Source: Ichthyophis bannanicus (taxonomy: Eukaryota > Chordata > Amphibia > Gymnophiona > Ichthyophiidae). From it: a DNA stretch of 64,000 nt. Each line of letters starts with the position of its first letter. Position 1 is the first letter of the stretch. The notes below the pieces were generated by a model. The model was given only the letters and a program-made list of their open reading frames with translations. It did not search any database and was not told the origin of the DNA. The DNA lies in NCBI GenBank assembly GCA_033557465.1, contig CM066033.1, positions 13,827,080 to 13,891,079 of the forward strand, written 5' to 3'. Position numbers and translations under genes: made by a program. Shown piece after piece: positions 52,490 through 61,974 of this stretch.

Positions 52490-53830
52490 AAGCACCGCGG
52501 TGCTTCGCAAAGAAGGGATTTTGGTCCACCCGTACCTCGACAACTGACTGATCCGGGCGTAGTCCAAGGCAGAGAGTCAGAAGGCGACGACCAGATGGTT
52601 GGGCTCCTAGGGGAGCTCGGGAGGGTTATCAATCTGGCAAAGAGTAGCTTGGTTCCCGCTCAGGAAATCAGATATCTTGGGGCAAGGTTCAACACCGGCA
52701 GGGGCAGGGTGTTCTTGCCGGTTCAGAGAGCAAGGGATCTGAGGCACCTGATGCAGCAGTTTCTTCCCTTGCCGGCGCCTTCGGCCTGGCATTATTTACA
52801 GGTTTTGGGGACTATAGCAGCAATGATCGAGTTGGTGCTGTGGGCCAGAGCTCACATGCGGCCACTTCAGCGGGCTCTGCTCCGTCGATGGTCCCATCAG
52901 CATCAACCCTTGTCCGTGGTGCTCCCCTGCCCCTCAGCAGCCAAACGGTCTTTGCAGTGGTGGCTCTGCCCAGGGAATTTGGAGCGCGGAATGCCGCTCG
53001 AGCCTCCGCAGTGGCTGCAGTTGATGACGGACGCCAGTCTGACTGGTTGGGGGCTCACTGTGAAGGCCGTTTCGCTCAGGGCCTCTGGAATGCGATGGAA
53101 GCCCAGTGGTCCATCAATAGATTGGAGCTGCGGGTGGTAGCTTTAGCTCTCAAAGCATTCAAACATTGGGTCTCCCAGAGGGCGGTCTGGGTGCTGTCCG
53201 ACAATGTGAGCACAGTGGCCTATATGAATCGGCAGGGCGGCACGAGCAGTCCCCTATTGGAGGAGGAAGCGGAGAGCCTGTTGCAGTGGGCCGAAGCCCA
53301 TCTAACGTCCTTGTTGGCGCAACATGTGACTGGGGTAGAAAACGTCACAGCAGACTATCTGAGCAGGTACAAAGTAGATCACGGCGAGTGGGAGCTTTGT
53401 CAGGAAGTGTACAAACAGGTGTTAGACCATTGGGGGGCTCCGGTCATGGACCTCATGACTTGGTGGGAGTCGGCCAAGGCGAGCCGGTTCTTCAGCCGGA
53501 GAAAGGAAAGGATGTTGGAGGGCCTGGATACTCTGGTTCAGAAATGGCCCATGGAGAGCTCCTGTATGTGTTTCCACATTGGGCTCTCATAGGAAGGGTC
53601 CTGCAGCGAGTAGAGGCACACCAAGGGTTCGAGATTCTCATAGCCCCAGACTGGCCGAGGCTGTCGTGGTATGCCGACCTCGTAAGGTTGCTGGCCGATC
53701 ATCCGTGGCATCTCCCGTGTAGAGACGATCTCCTGGCTCAGGGGCCTGTGCGGATGCCTCAAGTGGATCGATTCTCGCTTACGGCCTGGCTATTGAAAGG
53801 GCAAGGCTCCGTAAGCGAGGATATTCGGGA
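52490..53830 (+). pseudogene. DIRS copy E RT-RNase H (decayed)
   Basis: The first recognisable text is LRKEGILVHPYLDN followed by a stop. The RT active site YLDD has become YLDN and the frame is broken (52500-52560). RT tail: VINLAKSSLVPAQEIRYLGARF. RNase H, with a shift near 53050: LMTDASLTGWG, RLELRVVALAL, LSDNVSTVAYMNRQGG, ENVTADYLSRY. The distal segment LLYVFPHWALIGRVLQRVEAH ends at a stop near 53837. Confidence 0.85.
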
Positions 53831-53839
53831 GCGCTGATC

Positions 53840-54238
53840 ACGATCTTGCTGAGTGCTCGCAAGTGCTCAATCTGCCTCTTATGTGAGGATTGGTGCATTT
53901 TTGAGGGCTGGTGTGCAGTCCAAAAGAAGAGACCCCTCACGGTCTCGGTGCCGGAGGTTTTGGAGTTTTTACAGGCAGGTTTCTAGAAGGGCCTTTCGAG
54001 TGCAGTTGGTGGCTATTTCCTGTTACAGGGGCAACGTTCATGGGAAGGCGTTAGGAAAGCATGCAGACAAAGGTAGGTTCCTGTGGGCGGTGCAACGCCT
54101 GCGGCCTCAGCAAAGGTCGTTGGTCCCTCCTTGGGATCTCAATTTGGTGTTGAATGTTTTAGCTGGGGAACCTTACGAGCCAGTGAGGAAGGCTTCCTTG
54201 AAAGACTTGACTCTCAAGACAGTTTTTCTGGTGGCTAT
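53840..54238 (+). pseudogene. DIRS copy E tyrosine recombinase, N-terminal half
   Basis: The core-binding-like region includes RRFWSFYRQVSRRAFRVQL, KHADKGRFLWAVQRLRPQQR, PPWDLNLVLNVLAGEPYEP and LKDLTLKTVFLVAI, where it is cut by the Gypsy LTR. Its equivalents are WELNVVLQQLTRPPFEP in copy C and WDLNLVLGQLMKPPFEP in copy A. Confidence 0.85.
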
Positions 54239-55865
54239 TGTGACGCCTTCCACCGCTCTCACCGCACTGCCCCTAGGGGTGGCACGGCAGATTGTCTCTG
54301 TTTGATCACTTATAGTGCTATTTAGTATAGACACTTGCCTAATGAGAGACGGTGGATCACCTCCTTAATTGTAGTTGTGGTTTGCTTTTGTTAGCAGTCC
54401 GAATAGAAGGAGCACAGGACAATTTATAACATAAATTGCTTTTATTTTTATTTTCTGTAAGGAAATCATTCGTGGCAAAATTCCAGAAAGGGAAAAACAC
54501 TTTCAACCAAAAGTATAGGATTCTTCTCCAAAAGGTGCAAGGTGAATTTCTTCCATAAACTTCTCAACCTTGATAGCAGTATTTTCTAGTATTTACAAAC
54601 GCAGTAGAAATATCTTTGTGCATTACTCACAAACTTTGGCAATATAAAAAGCTTCACTTTCCTTGCTGACTTCAAGTTTAAAACATCATTCAGGGTGCTA
54701 CCTCTTAGCTTTTACCACTAGCTTTCTCAGCTGACGTTACAGCAGCAATAAAACTAGCTAGGCTTTCACATGAGGTTTCTCTTATCCACTTGTCTGCTTT
54801 TCAAGCATACAATGATATCTGAACTCCTGACGTCTTCTTACTTGTTTCATACAGCATACAGGAAAAGCTTTATACATTAGACACACACAAACTGCAATCC
54901 ATCGATTCAGCAGAGGACATTGATTTATCAGAGAGACAGTCCACGTCCATTTCCGTTGGGGAATTGTATGGCTCTGAACTTGGGGTAATCTCTGGTTTAA
55001 CCTGTTGTATGTTCTTCAGAAGCTTACAAAGGTTTCTCCACTTTAGCTCACGGTTCCCCTCTGTAACTGGGTTTGAACCTTTTGCTTTTCTCCCCCTTAA
55101 TAGTTTCTCATCAGGAAATGCAAAAGCTTCTTGACTAGCAGTAACTCTCCTCCTAACAGGCTTTCTATAATATCTGTGTGGAGGTTCAAGACTAGAACTG
55201 CTATATTCTGATTCAGAGGTACAATCCAGGCTTCTCTGCCGGTTCTTTCTATGCCCACACCCTTTGCACTTGCCTTGTAAGTAGTGGTCAGTCCTTCTGG
55301 ACTTAGCAGAATTAACAGCCTTGAAATCCTGCTTCCTTCCCTGGTTTACTGGCCTTTTCCTCTGGCTCCTAGCCTGCAACCGGTCCTGCCTTTGAACAGA
55401 CCTTCTTTGCAGTCTTTCTGGTGTATGAGCACATACCGTTTGATCAGTACCTGATTCCTCCTCCCACTCAGCTGATTCTTCAAAGAAACTTTGTCCTCGG
55501 GGTTTTGCTAGTTTCCCTTTAGCATTGCAATTTCCTTTGCACCGTCCTGTGCCTAGTCCTCGTGTGTGTGAAGCTCTGGAATCAACTCTCAACTGATTCT
55601 CCAGCTCCTGTTCATCTCTCCCCTCACTTCCTGTGTGACGCAGCTTATATGTTCTGTGAACTGTTTGCTTCCCTGACCCCACCCTCTCTCTGCTTGCAGC
55701 TGTCCTAGAGGTTGGGTGTGGCTTCAAGCTAACCCTGCTTCTATGTGCCTTAGTTTCATTCTCTCTGTGGGAAATGTGCTTCTGTGATCCCATCCCCCGC
55801 TTGTGGGAACAAATCTCAGAGTTTTTTCTACTTTTAAAGGGCTCTGCAGCCTTCACATCATCACA
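54239..55865 (-). repeat. Gypsy 3' LTR
   Basis: 1627 bp. It contains the C-terminal 330 codons of the main frame (55865-54870) and then about 630 bp of A+T-rich non-coding sequence. A minus-strand AATAAA-type signal region lies near 54445-54462. Confidence 0.92.
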
Positions 55866-58800
55866 TATCCCCCACCTTAAGCAATTGCCAGCTGGCGCCA
55901 CAACCCGCGCACAGCTGGAAATCCTGGACAAGGCGTCCGCGTTGGTATGGAGCTTCCCTGCGCGATGCTGTACGCGAAAATCAAACTCCTGCAGGGCCAT
56001 ATACCAGCGAGTCAGACGCGTATTGGTATCTTTCATTTTGTGCAACCATTGTAACGGAGCGTGATCGGTCACTAACAGGAATCGACGCCCCGTTAGATAA
56101 AACCGTAAAGCCATCACCGCCCATCGTATCGCCAAACATTCGCGCTCAATGGTTGAGTACTTTCGTTCAGGAGGGGTAAGCTTACGGCTTAGGAACATTA
56201 CTGGATGTTCCATCCCCTCGCTTTTTTGGGACATGACCGCCCCAAGGCCCGTTTCGGAAGCGTCGGTTTGGAGAATGAAGGGCAGGCGAAAATCTACCCC
56301 CCGTAAAATCGGAGCCTCACACAGCCTATCCTTTAATGTCGTAAAAGCCTGTACTGCGGCTTCCGACCATTGCAGTTGTGTAGGGGCATTTTTTTTCAAC
56401 ATTTCAGTAAGAGCGGCCGCCTCTGTCGCGAAATGCGGAATAAAACGGCGATAATAGCCGACCAAACCCAAATAACTCCGAAGTTGCTTCTTAGTCTGGG
56501 GCCTTGGGAACATCTTCACGCTCTCAACTTTATTTAAGAGCGGTTTTACAATACCTCGGCCGACCAAGTGGCCCAGATACTTTACTTCAGTCGCGCCGAA
56601 CATGCATTTATCCGGGTTGAGCGTGAGACCGGCTTGTCTCAGGGCTTCCAAGACTGCCTTGATCTGCATCAAATGCTCATCCCACCGTGTGCTGTGGATG
56701 ACAATATCATCCATATATGCAGTGGCATACGACTGGTGAGGGCGAAGGACCAAGTCAACGAGTCGTTGGCACGTCGCAGCGGCCCCATGAAGACCAAAGG
56801 GCATCCGGCGAAATTGGAACAATCCAATTGGAGAGCTGAAGGCCGTTTTCTGGCGAGATTCCCTGGTGAGGGGAATCTGCCAGTACCCTTTGGTCATGTC
56901 GAGGGTGGTCAAATAAGTGGCGCGTCCCAAACGATCTAAAAGCTCCTCTATGCGTGGCATAGGGTAGGTGTCAAACCTGGAAATATCGTTGACCTTGCGA
57001 AAATCTATGCAAAAACGCAACGAGCCATCAGGTTTCGGCACCAAAACTATTGGATTGTTCCAGGGGCTTTTAGATTCTTCTATTACTCCTAACCGTAACA
57101 TTTCCTGGACTTGCCTGATGACTTCGGCTTGCTTGGCCTCTGGAAGTCTGTAAGGACGTTGGCGAACAACTTCACCATATGGGGTGACTATTTCATGAGC
57201 TACCATGCTCGTCTCCCCTGGTACAGAAGTAAGGACATCCGAAAATCCACTCAGTAGCTTAGACAGTGCCTCCTGCTGAGTCCATGAGAGATCTTCCCCC
57301 ATCCGAAGCACCGGCTCCGCTTTCCCCTCTGGGAGTTGCGGGCCCAAGTCCTCTTCGTCCTTTTCAACCCGGCTGGCTGTCAACCCCTTTATCTCAGCGA
57401 TCCCTGTAGAGCCAAAACCACCCGAACCCCGAACCGAAGGAGCTAATTCATCTACCTCCTCTAGGGGTGGGAACCCTACCCTTTCGCAAATGAATTGCGC
57501 AATGCGATCCCCGATGTTCACACGGAAATCCTCGTGCGAGAAGTTGAACAAGAGTACCTTTAGAGACCCCCGGTAATCCGGGTCTACAACCCCTGCCCCA
57601 ACATCAATAAAATGTTTATGGGCTAACCCCGACCGAGGGGCAATTCGGCCATAACAGCCTAATGGTAGCTCAACTTGGAGGCCTGTCTCAATCAGAGCCT
57701 TCCCCTGTCGCGGCACTACCATGTCCACGGCACTGCATAGATCAACCCCTGCAGCTTGTTCTGATGCCCGTCTGGGTATCGTGGCATCAGGGGTGGTCCT
57801 ACAGACCTTCAGTACAAACCTTGGCTTTGGGGTTAACTCTCCGCTCCGTAGTTCCTTATTATGGCTACTTTTCTTTGTAGTTCCAAACAAGGGAGCGGGT
57901 AAAAAACTGAGACGCCCTCGCTCTTTCCTTGGAGGCCCACCCCCAGTACGTGTAGTGATCATATTTTTACTTTCTCCTAGTCTGGGGTCAACTACCTTGC
58001 CTACCTCGGGTAAGGTCTTCTCCCTGACTGTGGTATTCATAACAGCCCTATTCTTAACTAGCATGGGGTCAGCTACCTTGCCTACCTTGGGCAGGGTCTT
58101 CTCCTCAGCTAAATCAACTTGCGGAAAGGTAGCGAGTGGGTAGTTTTCCACCTGCAACTCCTTAGCCAGACCTTTCCGAAATTGTGGCCAATCTCGGCCT
58201 AAGACTACTTCGTGTGGAAGCCTTGGTACAATGGCTACTTGCACTTGTTTCTTGAGACCCACTCCCTCTATAACCACCGGGTGTATAGGGTAGGTAGAGG
58301 CTGCGCCATGGACGCACCGGATCCGAATATGATCCCCAGAGCTTGGCAGCGAGGGTTTTTCTTTTGCCTCTATCTGTTGCCAGAGCTTCCGGGAGATCAT
58401 AGACTGATTCGCCCCTGAATCTAAGAGTGCCTCAGTTGGTATTCCTTCTACCTCCACCCTCAGTAGGAATCCCTCCCCTGTATCTCGGTGCTGGGTAGTG
58501 ATTAAAGCCTTCCTGGCCTTACAGTCCCTCTTCACGTGCCCCACTTCTCCACACGAAAAACACTTTCTTAACACCTTTCTCTTATACAGTTTCACATTAC
58601 TATCTGCAAATTCATCCAGCTTAGCTTTCCTTTCTAGTAACTCCACTTTGTTTTTAAAGATGCCTTCTTTCTCCAGGCTCAACTTATTGGCCTCCAGAAA
58701 GCGGTCTGTTAAAGCAATTGCTTCTTGCGTGTTCTTACAGCTTTGGAGTACTAGAAAGGTATGCACGCTGCTCGGTACTGCTTCCATGAACTGTTCAAGA

Positions 58801-59399
58801 ATTATTGTGTCTAAGATCGCCTCTATATCTTTACCTTCAGGCATCAACCATTTATAAACCAAATTCTTTACGCGGTAATATAATGCCTGAGGTGTTTCCT
58901 CTGACCTTAATTTACATGACCGTAGCTGCCTACGGTAGACCGCTGGATTTAGACCCAAACGATCCTTTACCGCTTGTTTTACATCTTCATAGCTTGTAAC
59001 TAAACTAGCAGGCATGGCACGGTAAGCTGCTAAGGCTTCGCCTGTAAGCGAGGCAGCAAATCTTAGCGCCCACTGTTCTTTAGGCCATTTTGCTAGAATA
59101 GCTATACGCTCAAAAGACTCAATGTAGTCGTCTACATCGTCATCCTTTGTTAGACGACCTCCTGCAAAAATCCCAGTCCCTGACCAGTCCCAGTCCCGGC
59201 AATCTGCCCTTGCACCTGGCATAGTCCTGGCAGCATCGTCCTTTTTTCCTTGGGCCTCAAGCCAACTGGACATTGCTTGTATAACCGGTGCTTGTTGTGA
59301 TTGGAACAGCGCCTTCGCCTGTTCCAGGCTCTTCGTGGACAACTCTTGATGTTGGGCTATCTGACCAGCCGCCCAGTCCAAGATGTCTCGAGACTCCAT
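54870..59399 (-). CDS. Gypsy Gag-protease-dUTPase-RT-RNase H polyprotein, reading into the 3' LTR
   Basis: I chose the ATG at 59399 (MESRDILDWAAG). The longer frame to 59486 uses only a GTG. Positions below count from 59486. Gag (about 30-300) ends in a CCHC knuckle (CFSCGEVGHVKRDC, 309). Protease: LLDSGANQSMI (355). A dUTPase with its usual motifs: AGVDLCSA (580), APRSGLA (616), GVVDPDYRG (632), RIAQ (661), GSGGFGSTG (687). RT: LDMTKGYWQIPL (862), FGLHGAAATCQRL, YMDD (924). RNase H: QTDASETGLG (1073), ADALSR (1183). From about 1208 it enters the LTR and adds 330 basic, Ser-rich residues. No integrase HHCC or DDE text is found. The frame has no stop or shift. Confidence 0.93.
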   Translation of the reverse strand: MESRDILDWAAGQIAQHQELSTKSLEQAKALFQSQQAPVIQAMSSWLEAQGKKDDAARTMPGARADCRDWDWSGTGIFAGGRLTKDDDVDDYIESFERIAILAKWPKEQWALRFAASLTGEALAAYRAMPASLVTSYEDVKQAVKDRLGLNPAVYRRQLRSCKLRSEETPQALYYRVKNLVYKWLMPEGKDIEAILDTIILEQFMEAVPSSVHTFLVLQSCKNTQEAIALTDRFLEANKLSLEKEGIFKNKVELLERKAKLDEFADSNVKLYKRKVLRKCFSCGEVGHVKRDCKARKALITTQHRDTGEGFLLRVEVEGIPTEALLDSGANQSMISRKLWQQIEAKEKPSLPSSGDHIRIRCVHGAASTYPIHPVVIEGVGLKKQVQVAIVPRLPHEVVLGRDWPQFRKGLAKELQVENYPLATFPQVDLAEEKTLPKVGKVADPMLVKNRAVMNTTVREKTLPEVGKVVDPRLGESKNMITTRTGGGPPRKERGRLSFLPAPLFGTTKKSSHNKELRSGELTPKPRFVLKVCRTTPDATIPRRASEQAAGVDLCSAVDMVVPRQGKALIETGLQVELPLGCYGRIAPRSGLAHKHFIDVGAGVVDPDYRGSLKVLLFNFSHEDFRVNIGDRIAQFICERVGFPPLEEVDELAPSVRGSGGFGSTGIAEIKGLTASRVEKDEEDLGPQLPEGKAEPVLRMGEDLSWTQQEALSKLLSGFSDVLTSVPGETSMVAHEIVTPYGEVVRQRPYRLPEAKQAEVIRQVQEMLRLGVIEESKSPWNNPIVLVPKPDGSLRFCIDFRKVNDISRFDTYPMPRIEELLDRLGRATYLTTLDMTKGYWQIPLTRESRQKTAFSSPIGLFQFRRMPFGLHGAAATCQRLVDLVLRPHQSYATAYMDDIVIHSTRWDEHLMQIKAVLEALRQAGLTLNPDKCMFGATEVKYLGHLVGRGIVKPLLNKVESVKMFPRPQTKKQLRSYLGLVGYYRRFIPHFATEAAALTEMLKKNAPTQLQWSEAAVQAFTTLKDRLCEAPILRGVDFRLPFILQTDASETGLGAVMSQKSEGMEHPVMFLSRKLTPPERKYSTIERECLAIRWAVMALRFYLTGRRFLLVTDHAPLQWLHKMKDTNTRLTRWYMALQEFDFRVQHRAGKLHTNADALSRISSCARVVAPAGNCLRWGICDDVKAAEPFKSRKNSEICSHKRGMGSQKHISHRENETKAHRSRVSLKPHPTSRTAASRERVGSGKQTVHRTYKLRHTGSEGRDEQELENQLRVDSRASHTRGLGTGRCKGNCNAKGKLAKPRGQSFFEESAEWEEESGTDQTVCAHTPERLQRRSVQRQDRLQARSQRKRPVNQGRKQDFKAVNSAKSRRTDHYLQGKCKGCGHRKNRQRSLDCTSESEYSSSSLEPPHRYYRKPVRRRVTASQEAFAFPDEKLLRGRKAKGSNPVTEGNRELKWRNLCKLLKNIQQVKPEITPSSEPYNSPTEMDVDCLSDKSMSSAESMDCSLCVSNV
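55866..55880 (-). other. Gypsy polypurine tract
   Basis: The minus strand reads AAGGTGGGGGATA directly before the 3' LTR, the expected plus-strand primer site. It lies inside the open coding frame. Confidence 0.75.
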
Positions 59400-59400
59400 C

Positions 59401-59731
59401 TTCTTTCCTAAAAAAAAACAGAAACAAAGCACCAAGTGCGGAACCTTCCACTTCACCCTTGTCTTGGTGATTATCCCAACAGCCACCCTCTTACACCAGT
59501 GCTTATCCGGTCCAACCCTCCAGCCTACGGGTTACCTTATACTGGTGCAGAGTCTCACTTCATCAACTCCGTTGCCCTGGACTCGGGTTCCCGTGGTCAC
59601 TCCGGCTTTCCTTCCGCTCCGCAGACCTTGGAAGTTGATACAGCTGCTCTCGGATTCTCTTTCCTGTGTTTGTAGATGACCTCTCCGTTGTCACGTGACT
59701 CCAAACGAAAAATCCAACACACTACGCCACC
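59401..59731 (-). other. Gypsy leader with primer-binding site
   Basis: Two bases after the 5' LTR the minus strand begins TGGCGTAGT and later GGATT (59729 down to about 59711). This matches 14 of 19 bases of a tRNA-Ser-type primer site as I recall the tRNA 3' end. The remaining 310 bases to the gag ATG are non-coding. Confidence 0.65.
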
Positions 59732-61357
59732 TGTGACGCCTTCCACCGCTCTCACCGCACTGCCCCTAGGGGTGGCACGGCAGATTGTCTCTGTTTGATC
59801 ACTTATAGTGCTATTTAGTATAGACACTTGCCTAATGAGAGACGGTGGTTCACCTCCTTAATTGTAGTTGTGGTTTGCTTTTGTTAGCAGTCCGAATAGA
59901 AGGAGCACAGGACAATTTATAACATAAATTGCTTTTATTTTTATTTTCTGTAAGGAAATCATTCGTGGCAAAATTCCAGAAAGGGAAAACACTTTCAACC
60001 AAAAGTATAGGATTCTTCTCCAAAAGGTGCAAGGTGAATTTCTTCCATAAACTTCTCAACCTTGATAGCAGTATTTTCTAGTATTTACAAACGCAGTAGA
60101 AATATCTTTGTGCATTACTCACAAACTTTGGCAATATAAAAAGCTTCACTTTCCTTGCTGACTTCAAGTTTAAAACATCATTCAGGGTGCTACCTCTTAG
60201 CTTTTACCACTAGCTTTCTCAGCTGACGTTACAGCAGCAATAAAACTAGCTAGGCTTTCACATGAGGTTTCTCTTATCCACTTGTCTGCTTTTCAAGCAT
60301 ACAATGATATCTGAACTCCTGACGTCTTCTTACTTGTTTCATACAGCATACAGGAAAAGCTTTATACATTAGACACACACAAACTGCAATCCATCGATTC
60401 AGCAGAGGACATTGATTTATCAGAGAGACAGTCCACGTCCATTTCCGTTGGGGAATTGTATGGCTCTGAACTTGGGGTAATCTCTGGTTTAACCTGTTGT
60501 ATGTTCTTCAGAAGCTTACAAAGGTTTCTCCACTTTAGCTCACGGTTCCCCTCTGTAACTGGGTTTGAACCTTTTGCTTTTCTCCCCCTTAATAGTTTCT
60601 CATCAGGAAATGCAAAAGCTTCTTGACTAGCAGTAACTCTCCTCCTAACAGGCTTTCTATAATATCTGTGTGGAGGTTCAAGACTAGAACTGCTATATTC
60701 TGATTCAGAGGTACAATCCAGGCTTCTCTGCCGGTTCTTTCTATGCCCACACCCTTTGCACTTGCCTTGTAAGTAGTGGTCAGTCCTTCTGGACTTAGCA
60801 GAATTAACAGCCTTGAAATCCTGCTTCCTTCCCTGGTTTACTGGCCTTTTCCTCTGGCTCCTAGCCTGCAACCGGTCCTGCCTTTGAACAGACCTACTAT
60901 GCAGTATAACTCGTGTATGAGCACATACCGTTAGAACAGTACCAGATTCCTCCTCCCACTCAGCTGATTCTTCAAAGAAACTTTGTCCTCGGGGTTTTGC
61001 TAGTTTCCCTTTAGCATTGCAATTTCCTTTGCACCGTCCTGTGCCTAGTCCTCGTGTGTGTGAAGCTCTGGAATCAACTCTCAACTGATTCTCCAGCTCC
61101 TGTTCATCTCTCCCCTCACTTCCTGTGTGACGCAGCTTATATGTTCTGTGAACTGTTTGCTTCCCTGACCCCACCCTCTCTCTGCTTGCAGCTGTCCTAG
61201 AGGTTGGGTGTGGCTTCAAGCTAACCCTGCTTCTATGTGCCTTAGTTTCATTCTCTCTGTGGGAAATGTGCTTCTGTGATCCCATCCCCCGCTTGTGGGA
61301 ACAAATCTCAGAGTTTTTTCTACTTTTAAAGGGCTCTGCAGCCTTCACATCATCACA
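59732..61357 (-). repeat. Gypsy 5' LTR
   Basis: 1626 bp, one base shorter than the 3' LTR because of an A-run indel near 59987. Apart from an A/T change at 59844 it matches the 3' LTR outside the cluster at about 60904-60952. Confidence 0.92.
60362..61348 (-). CDS. LTR-embedded ORF in the Gypsy 5' LTR
   Basis: 328 codons, the 5' LTR copy of the LTR-coded tail of the polyprotein, with first listed codon at 61348. It is rich in Arg, Lys and Ser (RKNSEICSHKRGMGSQKH, YLQGKCKGCGHRKNRQRS) and ends with an acidic tail (EMDVDCLSDKSMSSAESMD). CKGC...CGH could be metal-binding but is short of a known motif. Whether it is translated from this position is unknown. In the 3' LTR it is fused to pol. Confidence 0.6.
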   Translation of the reverse strand: MKAAEPFKSRKNSEICSHKRGMGSQKHISHRENETKAHRSRVSLKPHPTSRTAASRERVGSGKQTVHRTYKLRHTGSEGRDEQELENQLRVDSRASHTRGLGTGRCKGNCNAKGKLAKPRGQSFFEESAEWEEESGTVLTVCAHTRVILHSRSVQRQDRLQARSQRKRPVNQGRKQDFKAVNSAKSRRTDHYLQGKCKGCGHRKNRQRSLDCTSESEYSSSSLEPPHRYYRKPVRRRVTASQEAFAFPDEKLLRGRKAKGSNPVTEGNRELKWRNLCKLLKNIQQVKPEITPSSEPYNSPTEMDVDCLSDKSMSSAESMDCSLCVSNV

Positions 61358-61945
61358 CTATCTGTTCTGTTAGGAATATTTCAGAGCTTCAGGCTCTTTT
61401 ATGTCATCCGTCTTTCATTTCTTTTTTTAAGGTGGTCTTGCGAACGGTACCTTCCTTTTTGCCCAAGGTGATTTCGCCCTGTGAATCAGTCCGTTTCTCT
61501 CCCTTCCTTTCAAAAAGGGGAGCTGGAGGCGGACGATGCGCGGTTACGCCGCCTGGATTGCGCAGATTGCTGAAGTCCTACCTTAGTTGCACGGCGGCGT
61601 TTCAGAAGTCAGAGTGCTTGTTTGTTTTTGTTTGGTGGACCGCATAAAGATGAAGCAGCGGCCAAGGCGTCCATTTCTAGGTGGATCAGGGAGGCCATTG
61701 CGTCTGCTTACATCCTGAGAGGAAAGCGGGTTCTGGAAGGGTTCCGTGTGCATTCGACCCGAGCCCAGGCAGCCTCGTGGGCTGAGTATAGTTTTATTCC
61801 ACTGCTGAAAATTTGTAGAGCGGCAACTTGGTCATCTTTACATACTTTTGCCAAGCATTACCAGTTGGATGTTCAGGCAGCAGCGGATGCTGGGTTTGGG
61901 AGAGCGGTGCTTTGGTTCAGTCTTGCAGGCCCCTCTCAGGCTTGA
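61358..61945 (+). pseudogene. DIRS copy E tyrosine recombinase, C-terminal half
   Basis: It begins CSVRNISELQAL with the first catalytic arginine, then VVLRTVPSFLPKVISP. A shift near 61500 and another near 61620 lead to FGGPHKDEAAAKASISRWIREAIASAY, GFRVHSTRAQAASWAEY (where HSTR gives the H-x-x-R) and TFAKHYQLD with the tyrosine. It ends at 61945. Confidence 0.85.
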
Positions 61946-61974
61946 ACTGCTCTGTTACATCCCAGAGCAAAGGG

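Larger units (their letters stand above)
54239..61357 (-). mobile_element. Gypsy (Metaviridae) LTR retrotransposon with dUTPase and without integrase
   Basis: A 7.1-kb element on the minus strand. LTRs are 59732-61357 (5') and 54239-55865 (3'), with ends TGTGA/TCACA as read on the plus strand. CTAT flanks it at 54235-54238 and 61358-61361. A primer-binding site lies at about 59712-59729 and a polypurine tract at 55866-55880. The single long frame covers gag, protease, dUTPase, RT and RNase H. The internal region is only 3.9 kb and holds no integrase. Outside one 49-bp patch, the LTRs differ by about two changes, so the insertion is young. Confidence 0.92.

Noticed and set aside
55187..55325. 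Zinc-finger domain in the LTR frame (CKGC, CGHRK)
   Set aside because: Cys/His spacing does not fit a named finger, so it was left as an unassigned basic region.
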